Source: CAKRJP01 sp963597615 (lineage in GTDB: Bacteria > Bacillota > Clostridia > Lachnospirales > Lachnospiraceae). Taken from it: 64,000 bases of DNA. A program made the translations under genes and the position numbers. The stretch covers positions 1 through 64,000 of the forward strand of contig CAVBQS010000053.1 of the NCBI GenBank assembly GCA_963597615.1. Direction: 5' to 3'. This document shows, in pieces, positions 54,192 to 63,436 of this stretch. Numbering within the stretch: the stretch's first letter is position 1; each line of letters starts with the position of its first letter. The notes beneath the pieces were generated by a model. It searched no databases. It was not told the DNA's origin and saw only the letters and a program-made list of their open reading frames with translations.

Positions 54192-55646
54192 TTATTCCGT
54201 GATATGTGTCTCCCCTAAAAGTCTTTGCTTTTCATCATAAAGCTTCTGGGACAGGTCCACATAAACCTGATGAGGATAGAATAGACGAAGGGTTTCCTCC
54301 CAGAGGGTGTCTTTTTCTTCTTTGCAATAGGCCGCAATCTCTCTGACACTAGGAGATTGGTAAATGCACTCCCCATTTCTGAAAATTGGCACCAAAATTT
54401 CTTTGATAGTGTAGGAACCTCCGGCTAGCTTAGTTTTCTTCCAGGTATCTTGTGGGTCAAAAAGTAAAAGGTCTTTTGTTTCATCAATTACTTCATCTGA
54501 GAAGCAGATTAAATCTGCTTTGATCTTTCCACTGTCCTTTTCATAGATCCGGTAAATGGTTTTATTTCCCGGGTTGGTAATCTTCTCAGAATTTTCCGAA
54601 ATCTTAATCTTAGGAACTAGCTTGCCTTCCTTATTTTCAATGGCCGCCAGTTTATAAACGCCGCCGAAGGATGGGCAATCTTTGGAGGTAATCAGATTCG
54701 TACCAACACCCCAGGAGTCAATGGCAGCCCCCTGCATCTTTAGATCATGGAGCAGATATTCATCCAAGTCATTAGAAGCGCAGATGCTGGCATCCTCAAA
54801 CCCTGCTGCATCTAACATCTTTCTGGCCTTCTTTGATAAATAAGCCAAATCACCACTGTCTAAGCGAATTCCATATTTCTTAAATTCTCTTCCGGAATCT
54901 TTAAAATCCTGGAATACTCGAATGGCATTTGGGACACCGGATTTTAGGGTGTCGTATGTGTCCACCAGCAAGGTGCAGTTATCAGGGTAAAGTTCTGCAT
55001 AAGCTTTAAAAGCAGAATACTCATCTGGAAAACTCATAATCCAGCTGTGAGCATGGGTGCCCATGACAGGGACATCAAATTCCTTTCCGGCCAGGACATT
55101 GGAAGTTCCAACACATCCGCCGATCATGGCAGCTCTTGCGCCGTAAAGACCGGCATCCGGCCCTTGGGCCCTTCTAAGACCAAACTCCATAATGCCGTCT
55201 CCTTGAGCAGCATATACAATACGGGAAGTTTTTGTGGCAATGAGAGACTGGTGGTTAACAATATTAAGAATGGCTGTCTCCACCAGCTGGGCCTCCATAA
55301 TAGGAGCGATTACCTTAACCAAAGGCTCTCTGGGAAATACTACGGTGCCTTCTGGAATTGCATAAATATCACCTGTAAAATGAAAACCACTGAGATAGTG
55401 AAGAAAATCCTCACTGAAGATTCCCAGTCCTCGAAGGTAATCTACATCCTCATAGGTAAAATTCAAATTTTTAATATAATTAATGACCTGATCTAAACCA
55501 GCGCAAACGGAGTAGCCGTTGCCACAGGGGTTCTGGCGGAAAAATACGTCGAATACTACCCGTTCATTCTGGCCTTTTTCGTAATAGCCTTGCATCATTG
55601 TAAGTTCATACAAATCAGTAAGAAGTGTCAGATCTTGTCTATTCAT
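54192..55646 (-). CDS. pncB: Nicotinate phosphoribosyltransferase
   Basis: 484 residues. LLTDLYELTMMQGYY at the start, GTHAHSWIMSFP with the phosphorylated His, and GIRLDSGDLAYLSKKAR are the family motifs. It converts nicotinate and PRPP to nicotinate mononucleotide in the NAD salvage (Preiss-Handler) pathway, with ATP hydrolysis. Ribosome site AGGAAGGACG. First gene of the minus-strand string with ddl and murF. No regulatory motif recognised in 55647-55751. Confidence 0.93.
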   Translation of the reverse strand: MNRQDLTLLTDLYELTMMQGYYEKGQNERVVFDVFFRQNPCGNGYSVCAGLDQVINYIKNLNFTYEDVDYLRGLGIFSEDFLHYLSGFHFTGDIYAIPEGTVVFPREPLVKVIAPIMEAQLVETAILNIVNHQSLIATKTSRIVYAAQGDGIMEFGLRRAQGPDAGLYGARAAMIGGCVGTSNVLAGKEFDVPVMGTHAHSWIMSFPDEYSAFKAYAELYPDNCTLLVDTYDTLKSGVPNAIRVFQDFKDSGREFKKYGIRLDSGDLAYLSKKARKMLDAAGFEDASICASNDLDEYLLHDLKMQGAAIDSWGVGTNLITSKDCPSFGGVYKLAAIENKEGKLVPKIKISENSEKITNPGNKTIYRIYEKDSGKIKADLICFSDEVIDETKDLLLFDPQDTWKKTKLAGGSYTIKEILVPIFRNGECIYQSPSVREIAAYCKEEKDTLWEETLRLFYPHQVYVDLSQKLYDEKQRLLGETHITE

Positions 55647-55751
55647 TACAACACGTCCTTCCTAAGAAAGCTTATCAGGCAGTTGCCTTTGATAAACTGC
55701 TTCATAGATTCTTTTCATAGTTCTCTACATTATAGCACTCAGAGAAAGAAA

Positions 55752-55790
55752 TGTAAAAGAAAAGGGACGATTGTGTAAAACGTCCCTTAA
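55752..55790 (-). terminator. Intrinsic terminator of plsC
   Basis: On the minus strand AAGGGACG, an 11-base loop, and CGTCCCTT are followed by TTCTTTTAC. It ends the plsC transcript about 20 bases after the stop. Confidence 0.7.
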
Positions 55791-55810
55791 AAATAATTAG
55801 CTATATTTTA

Positions 55811-56545
55811 CTATACCAATTTTTGGTTCTTTGCCAAAGTTTCCTTAATAATATTCTGACAGGTATTTGCCAGATCCTTTTTTTCTTCCCTTGTCAGTTC
55901 ATTTGGATAAATAGGATTTCCATATTCCAAGACTACATGAGTTTTCTTCATGCGAGGAAAATGAGCCTCAAAAATTTCTACTGTATTATTTAGACTCATA
56001 GGAACAATGGGGCAGCCGGTTTTCTCCGCAATCTTAAAAGATCCTTGGTGGAAGGGCAGGAGAGAACCTTCTTCCCCCTTGTTTCTGGTGCCTTCCGGGA
56101 AAATACAAATGGAAATTCCTTGCTTTATATAGTCAATTGCCTGCAAGATGGTTTTTAATCCTTCCTTCATATTTTCCCGGTCTAAGAATAGGCAGTAGAG
56201 TCGTTTCATCCAAATCCGAAGGATGGGATACTGAAGCATCTCTTTTTTAGCCACATAGCCGGTGAGATTTTTGCATCCAGAATAGGTAACTAAAATATCA
56301 AAATAGCTTCGATGATTTCCTATAAAAAGGACGGGACCTTCTGGAATTTTCTCTTCACCGATGACGGTAACAGAAACTCCTGCAATAGACAGAATGACTC
56401 GGAAAGCCCATTGGACAATGCGAAGGCTCTGGTAGTCGCAGGTTTTCTTGCTGACTTTGCTAATGAGCCACTCAAGGCCCAGGATAGGGAGGCCTAAAAT
56501 CAAAAATAAAAATAGGAATAGGACGACGCCTATAAATCGTATCAT
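55811..56545 (-). CDS. plsC: 1-acyl-sn-glycerol-3-phosphate acyltransferase
   Basis: 244 residues. The family motifs are GNHRSYFD (H-x4-D: catalytic His/Asp) and IFPEGTRNKGEEG (phosphate binding), plus an N-terminal membrane helix (VVLFLFLFLILGLPIL). It acylates lysophosphatidic acid at the sn-2 position in phospholipid synthesis at the cytoplasmic membrane. The start follows AAGGAGATT. Upstream lies malQ on the same strand, separated by 87 bases. Confidence 0.92.
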   Translation of the reverse strand: MIRFIGVVLFLFLFLILGLPILGLEWLISKVSKKTCDYQSLRIVQWAFRVILSIAGVSVTVIGEEKIPEGPVLFIGNHRSYFDILVTYSGCKNLTGYVAKKEMLQYPILRIWMKRLYCLFLDRENMKEGLKTILQAIDYIKQGISICIFPEGTRNKGEEGSLLPFHQGSFKIAEKTGCPIVPMSLNNTVEIFEAHFPRMKKTHVVLEYGNPIYPNELTREEKKDLANTCQNIIKETLAKNQKLV

Positions 56546-56632
56546 GTCACAAATCTCCTTGTTTCTTTATAAATCAAGCAATTGTGAGACGCAAAAATAT
56601 TCATGGATTTTGGCGTAATTTTCAAATGCTGA

Positions 56633-58222
56633 TTAAGAAAGACTAGAAGACTCCTCTTTGGAATTTGTGGAATCTTCTACGCTTTCAGGTTCCTCCTTAG
56701 GTGCTTGTTTTTCGGTATAGCGTCCGTAGAGGATATTAAGTTCCTTCAGACTTTTTGCCATGGAGGAGGTAAGGTCAGACTTTTTAAAACGCCAGCTCCA
56801 GTTGTTTTGAGCGTAGCCTGGGCGGTTCATACGGCCTTCGCTGCCGCAGCAAAGGACATCCTGTAAGGGGATGATTGCATATTTTGCTACGCTGGCGATA
56901 CAGGTCCTTATGAGGCTGTGGCTGACAGGCTCTGATGCAGTGCTTCTTGTGTAGATCCGTACTTTTTCCTGGCAGTCTTTCTTTAAGCTGCTAAACCAAC
57001 CCATGGTGGTATCGTTGTCGTGGGTACCGGTGTAGCATACATAATTGGAGGACTCATAATTGTGAGGCAGGTAATCGCTATCCTCTGTGGACTCGAAGGC
57101 AAACTGCAATACCTTCATTCCGGGGAAGTTAAAATGCTTTCTAAGGGCGGTTACTTCGTCTGTAATAACTCCAAGGTCCTCAGCTACGATTGGAAGGTTT
57201 TCTCCTAAGGCGTATTTGACAGCTTCAAACAATTCATAGCCCGGTGTTTTAACCCATTCTCCGTTTATAGCAGTTTCCTCGCTGTATGGCACGTTCCAGC
57301 AAGCTTCAAATCCCCTGAAATGATCTACTCTTAGAAGATCGACAGATTTTAATTGATGGCGGATCCGACTAATCCACCAACCAAAGTTCTCATAGCGGTG
57401 GGCGTCCCAGTTGTAAATGGGGTTGCCCCAAAGCTGTCCTGTAGCACAGAAATAATCTGGTGGAACTCCCGCAACCTTTGTAGGATATCCTCTGGAATCT
57501 AGCTGGAAGAGGTGCTTATTGCTCCACACATCGGCGCTGTCCATAGATACAAAAATCGGGATATCTCCCATAATCTGAATCTCTTTTTTGTTGGCATATT
57601 CTTTTAGTTCCTGCCACTGGCTAAAGAAAATGAATTGCAAAAATTCATAGTATTCAATAGAATTTGTAAGATCCACCCGAAGTTTTGCCACAAAGGTAGG
57701 GCTTGGAATACGGTATTCCTCGTCCCATTCTAACCAGCTAGCTCCCCCGTTTTCATCCTTGCAAGCCATGAAAAGGGCATAATCTTCTAACCAGTAGAGT
57801 TCCTCGTGGATAAAGGCCAGGAAATTATTTTCAAAATCTCCGAAACTTCCACGGTCTGCCTGGTAACGCTTAAAAGCAGTTTTAAAAATTTTATTCTTCC
57901 AGGAAATTACAGTTCCGTAATCCACCTGATCTGGCTTGCTTTTTGGACAATCCTTTAAATCAGCTGCAGTAAGAAAACCAAGCTTAATTAAGTAGTCTGG
58001 TGAGATGAGAAGGGGCTGCCCTGCAAAAGCTGAAAAACTCTGATAGGGAGAATCTCCAAAACCTGTATGGGAAAGAGGCAATATTTGCCAAAGATGTTGT
58101 CCGGCTTCCTCCAAAAAATCTACAAATTCATATGCAGATTTTCCCAAATCCCCGATTCCATAGGGAGAGGGAAGGGAGGTTGGATGTAGCAAAATTCCGG
58201 ACACTCTGTTATTTGTATTCAT
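56633..58222 (-). CDS. malQ: 4-alpha-glucanotransferase (amylomaltase, GH77)
   Basis: 529 residues from the ATG at 58222 (AAGGAGG upstream; the open frame starts earlier). N-terminal RVSGILLHPTSLPSPYGIGD and QHLWQILPLSHTGFGDSPYQ, LLRVDHFRGFEACW with the nucleophile Asp region, and PIVAEDLGVIT are diagnostic of MalQ. It rearranges maltodextrins in the cytoplasm. A C-terminal tail of about 30 residues rich in Glu, Ser and Pro extends beyond the usual end. Divergent from ispE. Confidence 0.93.
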   Translation of the reverse strand: MNTNNRVSGILLHPTSLPSPYGIGDLGKSAYEFVDFLEEAGQHLWQILPLSHTGFGDSPYQSFSAFAGQPLLISPDYLIKLGFLTAADLKDCPKSKPDQVDYGTVISWKNKIFKTAFKRYQADRGSFGDFENNFLAFIHEELYWLEDYALFMACKDENGGASWLEWDEEYRIPSPTFVAKLRVDLTNSIEYYEFLQFIFFSQWQELKEYANKKEIQIMGDIPIFVSMDSADVWSNKHLFQLDSRGYPTKVAGVPPDYFCATGQLWGNPIYNWDAHRYENFGWWISRIRHQLKSVDLLRVDHFRGFEACWNVPYSEETAINGEWVKTPGYELFEAVKYALGENLPIVAEDLGVITDEVTALRKHFNFPGMKVLQFAFESTEDSDYLPHNYESSNYVCYTGTHDNDTTMGWFSSLKKDCQEKVRIYTRSTASEPVSHSLIRTCIASVAKYAIIPLQDVLCCGSEGRMNRPGYAQNNWSWRFKKSDLTSSMAKSLKELNILYGRYTEKQAPKEEPESVEDSTNSKEESSSLS

Positions 58223-58371
58223 AACGTTCCTCCTTAAAAATAACGATAGGGACATTTTAACATATTTTTTCCTTTTTTTACATAAATGTGCTAAAATACA
58301 AATAGTATTGTTAAAAAAGTTGCTATTGTTTCAAAGATCAGTTGGAAAGAGTAGTGAAAGAGGAGCATGGT

Positions 58372-59247
58372 ATGGATAGATTAGATTTAAATGCATTAGG
58401 AAAAATCAATCTTGGACTGGATGTTTTGGGAAAACGAGAGAATGGTTATCATGATGTTCGTATGGTTATGCAGTCCGTTTATGTCTATGACCGAATCTGT
58501 GTAGAGAAAAAAAGGGAGGCTGGAATTGAACTTAGCACCAATCTAGGTTACCTTCCTGTTAACGAGAATAATTTAGCCTACAAGGCAGCGAGGCTTTTGA
58601 TGGATGAATTTTCTGTCCAGGAGGGAGTGAAGATCAATTTGGAAAAGCACATTCCTGTGGCAGCAGGTATGGCAGGAGGAAGTAGTGATGCGGCGGCCAT
58701 CCTTCATGGACTGAACCGGATGTTTGAGATGGGCTTATCTAAAGAAGATCTTATGAAACGAGGGGTGGAATTAGGAGCAGATGTTCCTTATTGTATTATG
58801 AGGGGAACGGCTCTTGCAGAAGGAATTGGGGAGGTGCTAACGCCCTTGCCTAGGATTCCAAAATGTTTTGCCCTGATTGCAAAGCCTCCGATTATTGTTT
58901 CCACCAAGACCGTTTATGAAAAGCTGGATGCTTTAGAGATTGTGGACCACCCGGATATTGATGGAATCATTGAAGGTTTAAATCAGGGAGACCTGGATGA
59001 GATTTGTGCTTGTATGGGTAATGTATTAGAGAAAGTTACCATAGAAGATTATCCGGTTATTGAAGAAATTAAGAATGTTATGAAGGAGAACGGGGCCATA
59101 AATGCTATGATGAGCGGAAGTGGACCTACGGTCTTTGGAATATATAAGGAAAGAAAACAGGCAAAGGCAGCAGGGGAGAAGATAAGAGCCCTGGGTCTTG
59201 CAAAACAGTTGTATGTAACGAATATGCATAATGCCAGGAGGAGTTAA
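58372..59247 (+). CDS. ispE: 4-(cytidine 5'-diphospho)-2-C-methyl-D-erythritol kinase
   Basis: 291 residues from ATG 58372, behind AAGAGGAG (the open frame starts at 58342). A GHMP kinase: N-terminal LGKINLGLDVLGKRENGYHD, the PVAAGMAGGSSDAAA P-loop and the MMSGSGPTVFGIY C-terminal motif. It phosphorylates CDP-methylerythritol in the MEP isoprenoid pathway. It begins a string of closely spaced genes with a GntR regulator and a thioesterase. Confidence 0.95.
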   Translation: MDRLDLNALGKINLGLDVLGKRENGYHDVRMVMQSVYVYDRICVEKKREAGIELSTNLGYLPVNENNLAYKAARLLMDEFSVQEGVKINLEKHIPVAAGMAGGSSDAAAILHGLNRMFEMGLSKEDLMKRGVELGADVPYCIMRGTALAEGIGEVLTPLPRIPKCFALIAKPPIIVSTKTVYEKLDALEIVDHPDIDGIIEGLNQGDLDEICACMGNVLEKVTIEDYPVIEEIKNVMKENGAINAMMSGSGPTVFGIYKERKQAKAAGEKIRALGLAKQLYVTNMHNARRS

Positions 59248-59249
59248 GG

Positions 59250-59933
59250 ATGAATACGGATTTTAATGTAACCATGAATGAGTATTTGCCGCTTCGGGAC
59301 GTGGTATTTCTAACACTGAGGCAGGCAATTTTAAAAGGAGAATTGCAACCGGGAGAGAGACTGATGGAGATTCAGCTTGCCAACAAGCTGGGAGTAAGCC
59401 GTACACCGGTGAGAGAAGCAATCAGGAAATTACAGGCAGAAGGCTTGGTACTAATGATTCCCAGAAAGGGAGCAGAGGTTGCTGATATTACAGAGAAGAG
59501 CCTTACGGATGTATTGGAAGTGCGTCAGGCTTTGGAGAAGCTGGCGGTTCAGTTAGCTTGCGATAAGATTACAGCAGAAGAGATTGAAGCCTTGGAAGAA
59601 GCAGCCTTAGAGTTTCGAAAGATTGCAGCAGGAGATGATGTCACTGCAACTGCAGAGGCAGATGTTCGTTTCCATGATATCATTTATCTTTCCACGGACA
59701 ATCAAAAGCTGGTGACTCTGCTAAATAATCTAAGAGAGCAAATGTATCGTTACCGGGTAGAACATTTGAAAAATAAGGATGTATATCCGAGACTTTTTGC
59801 AGAACATGACGAGATTATTCGGTGTCTGAAGGCTGGGGACAAGGAAAGTGCTACTGCCATTGTGGGAGATCACATTTCCTTCCAAAAGGATTCAGTAACC
59901 GATGTTATAAGAACCAAGCATCATCAGGAATAG
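59250..59933 (+). CDS. GntR-family (FadR subfamily) transcriptional regulator
   Basis: 227 residues. N-terminal winged helix (LRQAILKGELQPGERLMEIQLANKLGVSRTPVREAIRKLQAEGLV), then a FadR-type all-helical ligand domain with metal-ligand-like residues (FHDIIY and HDEII, HISFQ). It starts two bases after ispE; its stop is followed at once by the thioesterase gene. The ligand and target genes are unknown. Confidence 0.88.
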   Translation: MNTDFNVTMNEYLPLRDVVFLTLRQAILKGELQPGERLMEIQLANKLGVSRTPVREAIRKLQAEGLVLMIPRKGAEVADITEKSLTDVLEVRQALEKLAVQLACDKITAEEIEALEEAALEFRKIAAGDDVTATAEADVRFHDIIYLSTDNQKLVTLLNNLREQMYRYRVEHLKNKDVYPRLFAEHDEIIRCLKAGDKESATAIVGDHISFQKDSVTDVIRTKHHQE

Positions 59934-59938
59934 GGAAC

Positions 59939-60673
59939 ATGGAAACAAGAATAGAATTGCCGGAAAATGCATATAGTATAGAGGGGAGAGTTCGTCTTAG
60001 CGAGGTGGATTCTACAGGGCGACTAAGACTTCCCATGGTGATTAATTATTTTCAGGATTGTTCTACTTTTCAATCAGAGGATTTAGGCTTAGGAATTGAA
60101 CATTGCAGTAAGCAAAACAGAGCCTGGATTTTATCTTCTTGGCAGGTAAAGATTGAGAAGCTTCCAAGGCTGGGAGAGGAGATTAAGGCCAGTACCTGGG
60201 CGTCAGGTTTTAACCGATTTTTAGGAGAGCGGGATTTCGCTATGCAGGATAAGGAAGGTAATACCCTGGCCTGTGCCCATTCCTTGTGGGTCTTTATGGA
60301 TACGAAGAAGGGACTCATGATCCCTTTTAAAGATGAAGACGTTTTGCCCTATGGTTTGGGAAGTTCTTTGGAAGGATTTGAAGATTCAAGAAAAATCCTT
60401 ATGCCAAAAGGAGGAGTTAAGGGAGAGCTTTTTGCAGTAAGAAGAGAACAAATAGACACCAATCAGCATGTAAATAATTGTCAGTACTTGCAGATGGCTC
60501 TGGAAGCAATTCCAGAGGAGCTGGATATTCGTAAGATCCGAGTATCCTATAAGCAATCTGCCACCTATGGGGCTTATATTTATCCGGAACTAGTAAAGGA
60601 AGAGGATGGATATGTGGTGGCACTAAACAATGAAGCTGGGGAACAATACGCGATTGTAGAGCTTCGTATTTAA
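59939..60673 (+). CDS. Acyl-ACP thioesterase
   Basis: 244 residues from the ATG at 59939, six bases after the GntR stop; the open frame itself begins inside the GntR gene and is not the true start. A double hot-dog fold: first half MVINYFQDCSTFQSEDLGLG, second half DTNQHVNNCQYLQMALEAIP with the Asn-x-His catalytic motif (N-x-H of FatA/FatB). It cleaves acyl-ACP to free fatty acid in the cytoplasm. Co-transcribed with ispE and gntR. Confidence 0.87.
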   Translation: METRIELPENAYSIEGRVRLSEVDSTGRLRLPMVINYFQDCSTFQSEDLGLGIEHCSKQNRAWILSSWQVKIEKLPRLGEEIKASTWASGFNRFLGERDFAMQDKEGNTLACAHSLWVFMDTKKGLMIPFKDEDVLPYGLGSSLEGFEDSRKILMPKGGVKGELFAVRREQIDTNQHVNNCQYLQMALEAIPEELDIRKIRVSYKQSATYGAYIYPELVKEEDGYVVALNNEAGEQYAIVELRI

Positions 60674-60691
60674 ATTAGCATAAATTAGAAT

Positions 60692-60722
60692 CAGGTGGTT
60701 GTGAATTCCTTTGAACTACCTG
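60692..60722 (+). other. Hairpin between the thioesterase and S1 protein genes
   Basis: CAGGTGGTT and AACTACCTG face each other over a 13-base loop (one G-U pair). No T-run follows. Purpose unknown. Confidence 0.4.
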
Positions 60723-60753
60723 GTACGGGAAAACGATAGATAGGAGAACAAAT

Positions 60754-61596
60754 GTGGCATTAGAAGATGGATTAGGACTAAAAAAGAAATTAATGGTGAT
60801 TCGAATGGTGGACTTCGGAGCCTATTTAGGAAATAAAGATGAGCAGGTACTCTTGCCTAAGAAGCAGGTACCGGAGGGGGTAGAAGTTGGAGATCCCATT
60901 GATGTATTTTTATACAGAGATTCCTCCGATCGACTGATTGCCACAACTTCCAATCCAAAGATTACTTTAGGAGAGTTGGCGGTTTTAAAGGTTGCCGATG
61001 TAGGCAGAATAGGTGCTTTCCTGGATTGGGGCTTAGAAAAGGATCTTTTACTTCCTTTTAAGGAGCAGACGGTGAAGGTGAAAAAGGATGATGAAGTGTT
61101 AGTATCCTTGTATGTGGACAAGTCCGGAAGACTGTGTGCCACCATGAAGGTCTATGATAAGTTAAAACAAGATTCTCCTTATAAAAAGGATGACCAGGTG
61201 GAAGGAATTGTCTATGAAACCAGTGATCGCTATGGAGTTTTTGTGGCAGTGGATGGCAAATATTCGGCTTTGATTCCAAAAAGAGAAGCCTATGGAAGTC
61301 ACCTGAAGGTGGGAGACCATGTGAAAGCTCGGGTGGTGAAGGTAAAAGAAGATGGAAAGCTAGACCTTAGCGTAAGAGAGAAGGCATTTATCCAGATGGA
61401 CAAGGATGCAGATTTAATTTTAAAAGGCATCAAGGCTCATGGTGGAAGCTTGCCATTTACCGATAAGGCAGACCCAGAGTTGATTAAAGAGGAATTTGGT
61501 TTAAGCAAGAACGCTTTTAAACGAGGGGTGGGCCGTCTCTTAAAAGAAGGTAAGATTAAAATTACAGAAAATACTATTGCATTGGCAAAAAAATAG
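60754..61596 (+). CDS. cvfB: S1-domain RNA-binding protein, CvfB/YitL-like
   Basis: 280 residues, GTG start behind TAGGAGA. Three S1-like beta-barrel domains (first VDFGAYLGN, second DVGRIGAFLDWGLEKDLLLP, third VYETSDRYGVFVAVDGKYSALIP) and a C-terminal winged helix (EEFGLSKNAFKRGVGRLLKEGKI) are the CvfB layout. It binds RNA; in Staphylococcus CvfB affects virulence gene expression. Followed by a small HPr-like gene at 57 bases. Confidence 0.87.
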   Translation: MALEDGLGLKKKLMVIRMVDFGAYLGNKDEQVLLPKKQVPEGVEVGDPIDVFLYRDSSDRLIATTSNPKITLGELAVLKVADVGRIGAFLDWGLEKDLLLPFKEQTVKVKKDDEVLVSLYVDKSGRLCATMKVYDKLKQDSPYKKDDQVEGIVYETSDRYGVFVAVDGKYSALIPKREAYGSHLKVGDHVKARVVKVKEDGKLDLSVREKAFIQMDKDADLILKGIKAHGGSLPFTDKADPELIKEEFGLSKNAFKRGVGRLLKEGKIKITENTIALAKK

Positions 61597-61652
61597 GATA
61601 TAATAAGGGCGACTAAGAGAAGTTTGAGTTTATTTGAAAGGAGAATGTTGAT

Positions 61653-61892
61653 ATGAAGATTAGAAATATCAAGAATATCGAAGTATTTTTTAAGGCAGTA
61701 GACAGCTGCGAGGGTAAGGTAGAGTTAGTAACAGGAGAGGGAGACAGACTGAATTTAAAGTCTAAGTTATCTCAGTACGTATCTTTAGCAAATATTTTTG
61801 CAGATGGTCAGGCACAGATTCCTGAACTTGAGATTATTGCTTATGAGCAGGCAGATATGAAGAAGCTTCTTGATTTTATGATTGAGGCATAA
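61653..61892 (+). CDS. Small HPr-like protein
   Basis: 79 residues, ribosome site AAAGGAGAATG. Predicted beta-alpha fold of HPr size, without a catalytic His. In Lachnospiraceae genomes proteins of this type are annotated as PTS HPr-like (from memory). The SKLSQYVSLANIF segment occupies the place of the Ser46 region of HPr, but the match is weaker than for the protein at 19792. Function unknown. Confidence 0.5.
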   Translation: MKIRNIKNIEVFFKAVDSCEGKVELVTGEGDRLNLKSKLSQYVSLANIFADGQAQIPELEIIAYEQADMKKLLDFMIEA

Positions 61893-61899
61893 TTCTTAG

Positions 61900-61970
61900 C
61901 TTGGTTTTATAGATGTATGAGCAGGGGATTCCCATAAGGAGCCCTCTGTTTTTTTCTTGTTAAAACCAAG
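61900..61970 (+). terminator. Nested hairpin and terminator
   Basis: A 10 bp outer repeat, CTTGGTTTTA (61900-61909) and TAAAACCAAG (61961-61970), encloses an inner GCAGGGG/CCCTCTG hairpin followed by TTTTTTTC. The inner part acts as a terminator; the outer stem could compete with it. Confidence 0.65.
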
Positions 61971-61979
61971 GAAAATAGG

Positions 61980-62008
61980 TTCATTCTGATAGTTTTTTAT
62001 GCTATAAT
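61980..62008 (+). promoter_or_regulatory. Possible promoter of the ChW-repeat gene
   Basis: TATAAT at 62003-62008 lies 29 bases before the start; the -35 region (TTCATT at 61980-61985, spacer 17) is poor. Confidence 0.5.
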
Positions 62009-62037
62009 TACGGAAAAACTTTCAGAAAGGAGATATT

Positions 62038-63225
62038 ATGAGAAAGAAAGTAAAAAGTGCCTTCCTTGCATGTTTTCTTGCGGCGGCTATGGTAATAGGA
62101 ACTGCTCCGTCTATGGTATATGCAGAGGAAGCAACGGGAGAAGAAACTACTGAGACCTATGCAGCAGAGGAGGAGTCTACTGAGGTAGCCACAGAGGTAA
62201 CCACAGAAGCTGAGGCTCAGGATGCCGAGGAAGATTTGGCAACAATGGATAGTTTAGGTGCCTACTATCTTACCTACGGTGGCCATGTACAGACTTATGG
62301 AGATATGACCCCTGTATATGACGGTGCATATTTTGGAACTACAGGAGAGTCAAAGCGTCTGGAATCCATCTTTGTTCAAAAGGGAAATGTGCTAGATGCT
62401 ACTTCCGGTGATATTGTATACCGTACCCACGTACAGACCTATGGAAACACAGAGTGGAAGAAGAATGGTGAATCCGCAGGAACCAAAGGAGAAGGTAAGC
62501 GATTAGAAGCAGTACAGATGTATCTGACAGGAGATCTGGCAGAAAGTTATGACATTTATTACTGTCTTCATGTTCAAACCTTTGGATGGAGCAAGTGGGT
62601 AAAGGGTACATCTGAAGAATCTGGCTGGTGTGGAACTTCTGGATTTTCTAAACGTGTAGAGGCTATGCGAGTTAAGTTAGTTCTTAAGGGAGAAGCTGCA
62701 CCTGAGGATATGTCAGAAGCAAAGGTTAATTACACTTATTTAACTCCAAATAGTGCAGAATTTGGAGGAGTTGTCTATTCCGGACATCAGCAAACCTATG
62801 GAGACATTGGACCAGTGACTGATGGAGGACTCTTAGGTGTTACTGGACAATCCAAGAGATTAGAGGGACTTAGAATTGGTCTTGATACCGATTTTTGTTC
62901 AGGAGGTATTACATACCAGGCTCATGTTCAGACCTATGGCTGGCAAAACTGGGTAAGTAACGGAGAGTTGGCCGGAACTACCGGACAGTCCAAACGTGTA
63001 GAGGCAATTAAGATTCAGTTGACAGGTGAGATTGCCAACTACTGTGATGTTTATTACCGTGTTCATGCGCAAAGCTATGGCTGGATGGGCTGGGCAAAGA
63101 ATGGACAGGCTGCTGGTACTACTGCACTTGGCAAGAGAATTGAAGCCATTGAGATTCGATTGGTTCCTAAGGGAGGCTTAGCTCCGGCAGAAACCTTGAA
63201 TCCTTATGCCACCTATGTACCATAA
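62038..63225 (+). CDS. Secreted ChW-repeat protein
   Basis: 395 residues. A signal peptide (cut after about residue 30, MVYA) leads into an acidic Glu/Thr-rich linker, then six ChW repeats in two groups of three (each with HVQTYG or HxQxYG, W and GxSKRxEA), ending in a short Pro-containing tail. ChW repeats occur in secreted and wall-associated proteins of clostridia. Repeats and spacing match those of the gene at 8718, but this copy has an intact frame and lacks the transglutaminase-like domain. Ribosome site AAAGGAG; strong terminator follows. Confidence 0.88.
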   Translation: MRKKVKSAFLACFLAAAMVIGTAPSMVYAEEATGEETTETYAAEEESTEVATEVTTEAEAQDAEEDLATMDSLGAYYLTYGGHVQTYGDMTPVYDGAYFGTTGESKRLESIFVQKGNVLDATSGDIVYRTHVQTYGNTEWKKNGESAGTKGEGKRLEAVQMYLTGDLAESYDIYYCLHVQTFGWSKWVKGTSEESGWCGTSGFSKRVEAMRVKLVLKGEAAPEDMSEAKVNYTYLTPNSAEFGGVVYSGHQQTYGDIGPVTDGGLLGVTGQSKRLEGLRIGLDTDFCSGGITYQAHVQTYGWQNWVSNGELAGTTGQSKRVEAIKIQLTGEIANYCDVYYRVHAQSYGWMGWAKNGQAAGTTALGKRIEAIEIRLVPKGGLAPAETLNPYATYVP

Positions 63226-63262
63226 GAGGGCCAATTAATTAAATAGAACAGTTGAATCCTAC

Positions 63263-63299
63263 AAGAGAGCCATTGCATAAAATGCAATGGCTCTTTTCT
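63263..63299 (+). terminator. Intrinsic terminator after the ChW-repeat gene
   Basis: AAGAGAGCCATTGCAT pairs with ATGCAATGGCTCTTTT over a three-base loop, followed by CTC. Confidence 0.85.
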
Positions 63300-63436
63300 C
63301 TTGCTATGGATTTGTAAGGAGCTATGGTGGGCTGGCCTTGGGGCAATGAGGTTCATAAACATTTGTTCCCCTTTCTAGGGGATTTTGTGTTAGAATAGTT
63401 ATATTTGAAATAGATGGATTAGAAAGGAGCCCTCCC

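Noticed and set aside
59822..59938. Longer start for the thioesterase inside the GntR gene
   Set aside because: The extension is a shadow of the GntR frame; the ATG at 59939 has a ribosome site and the usual N-terminus.
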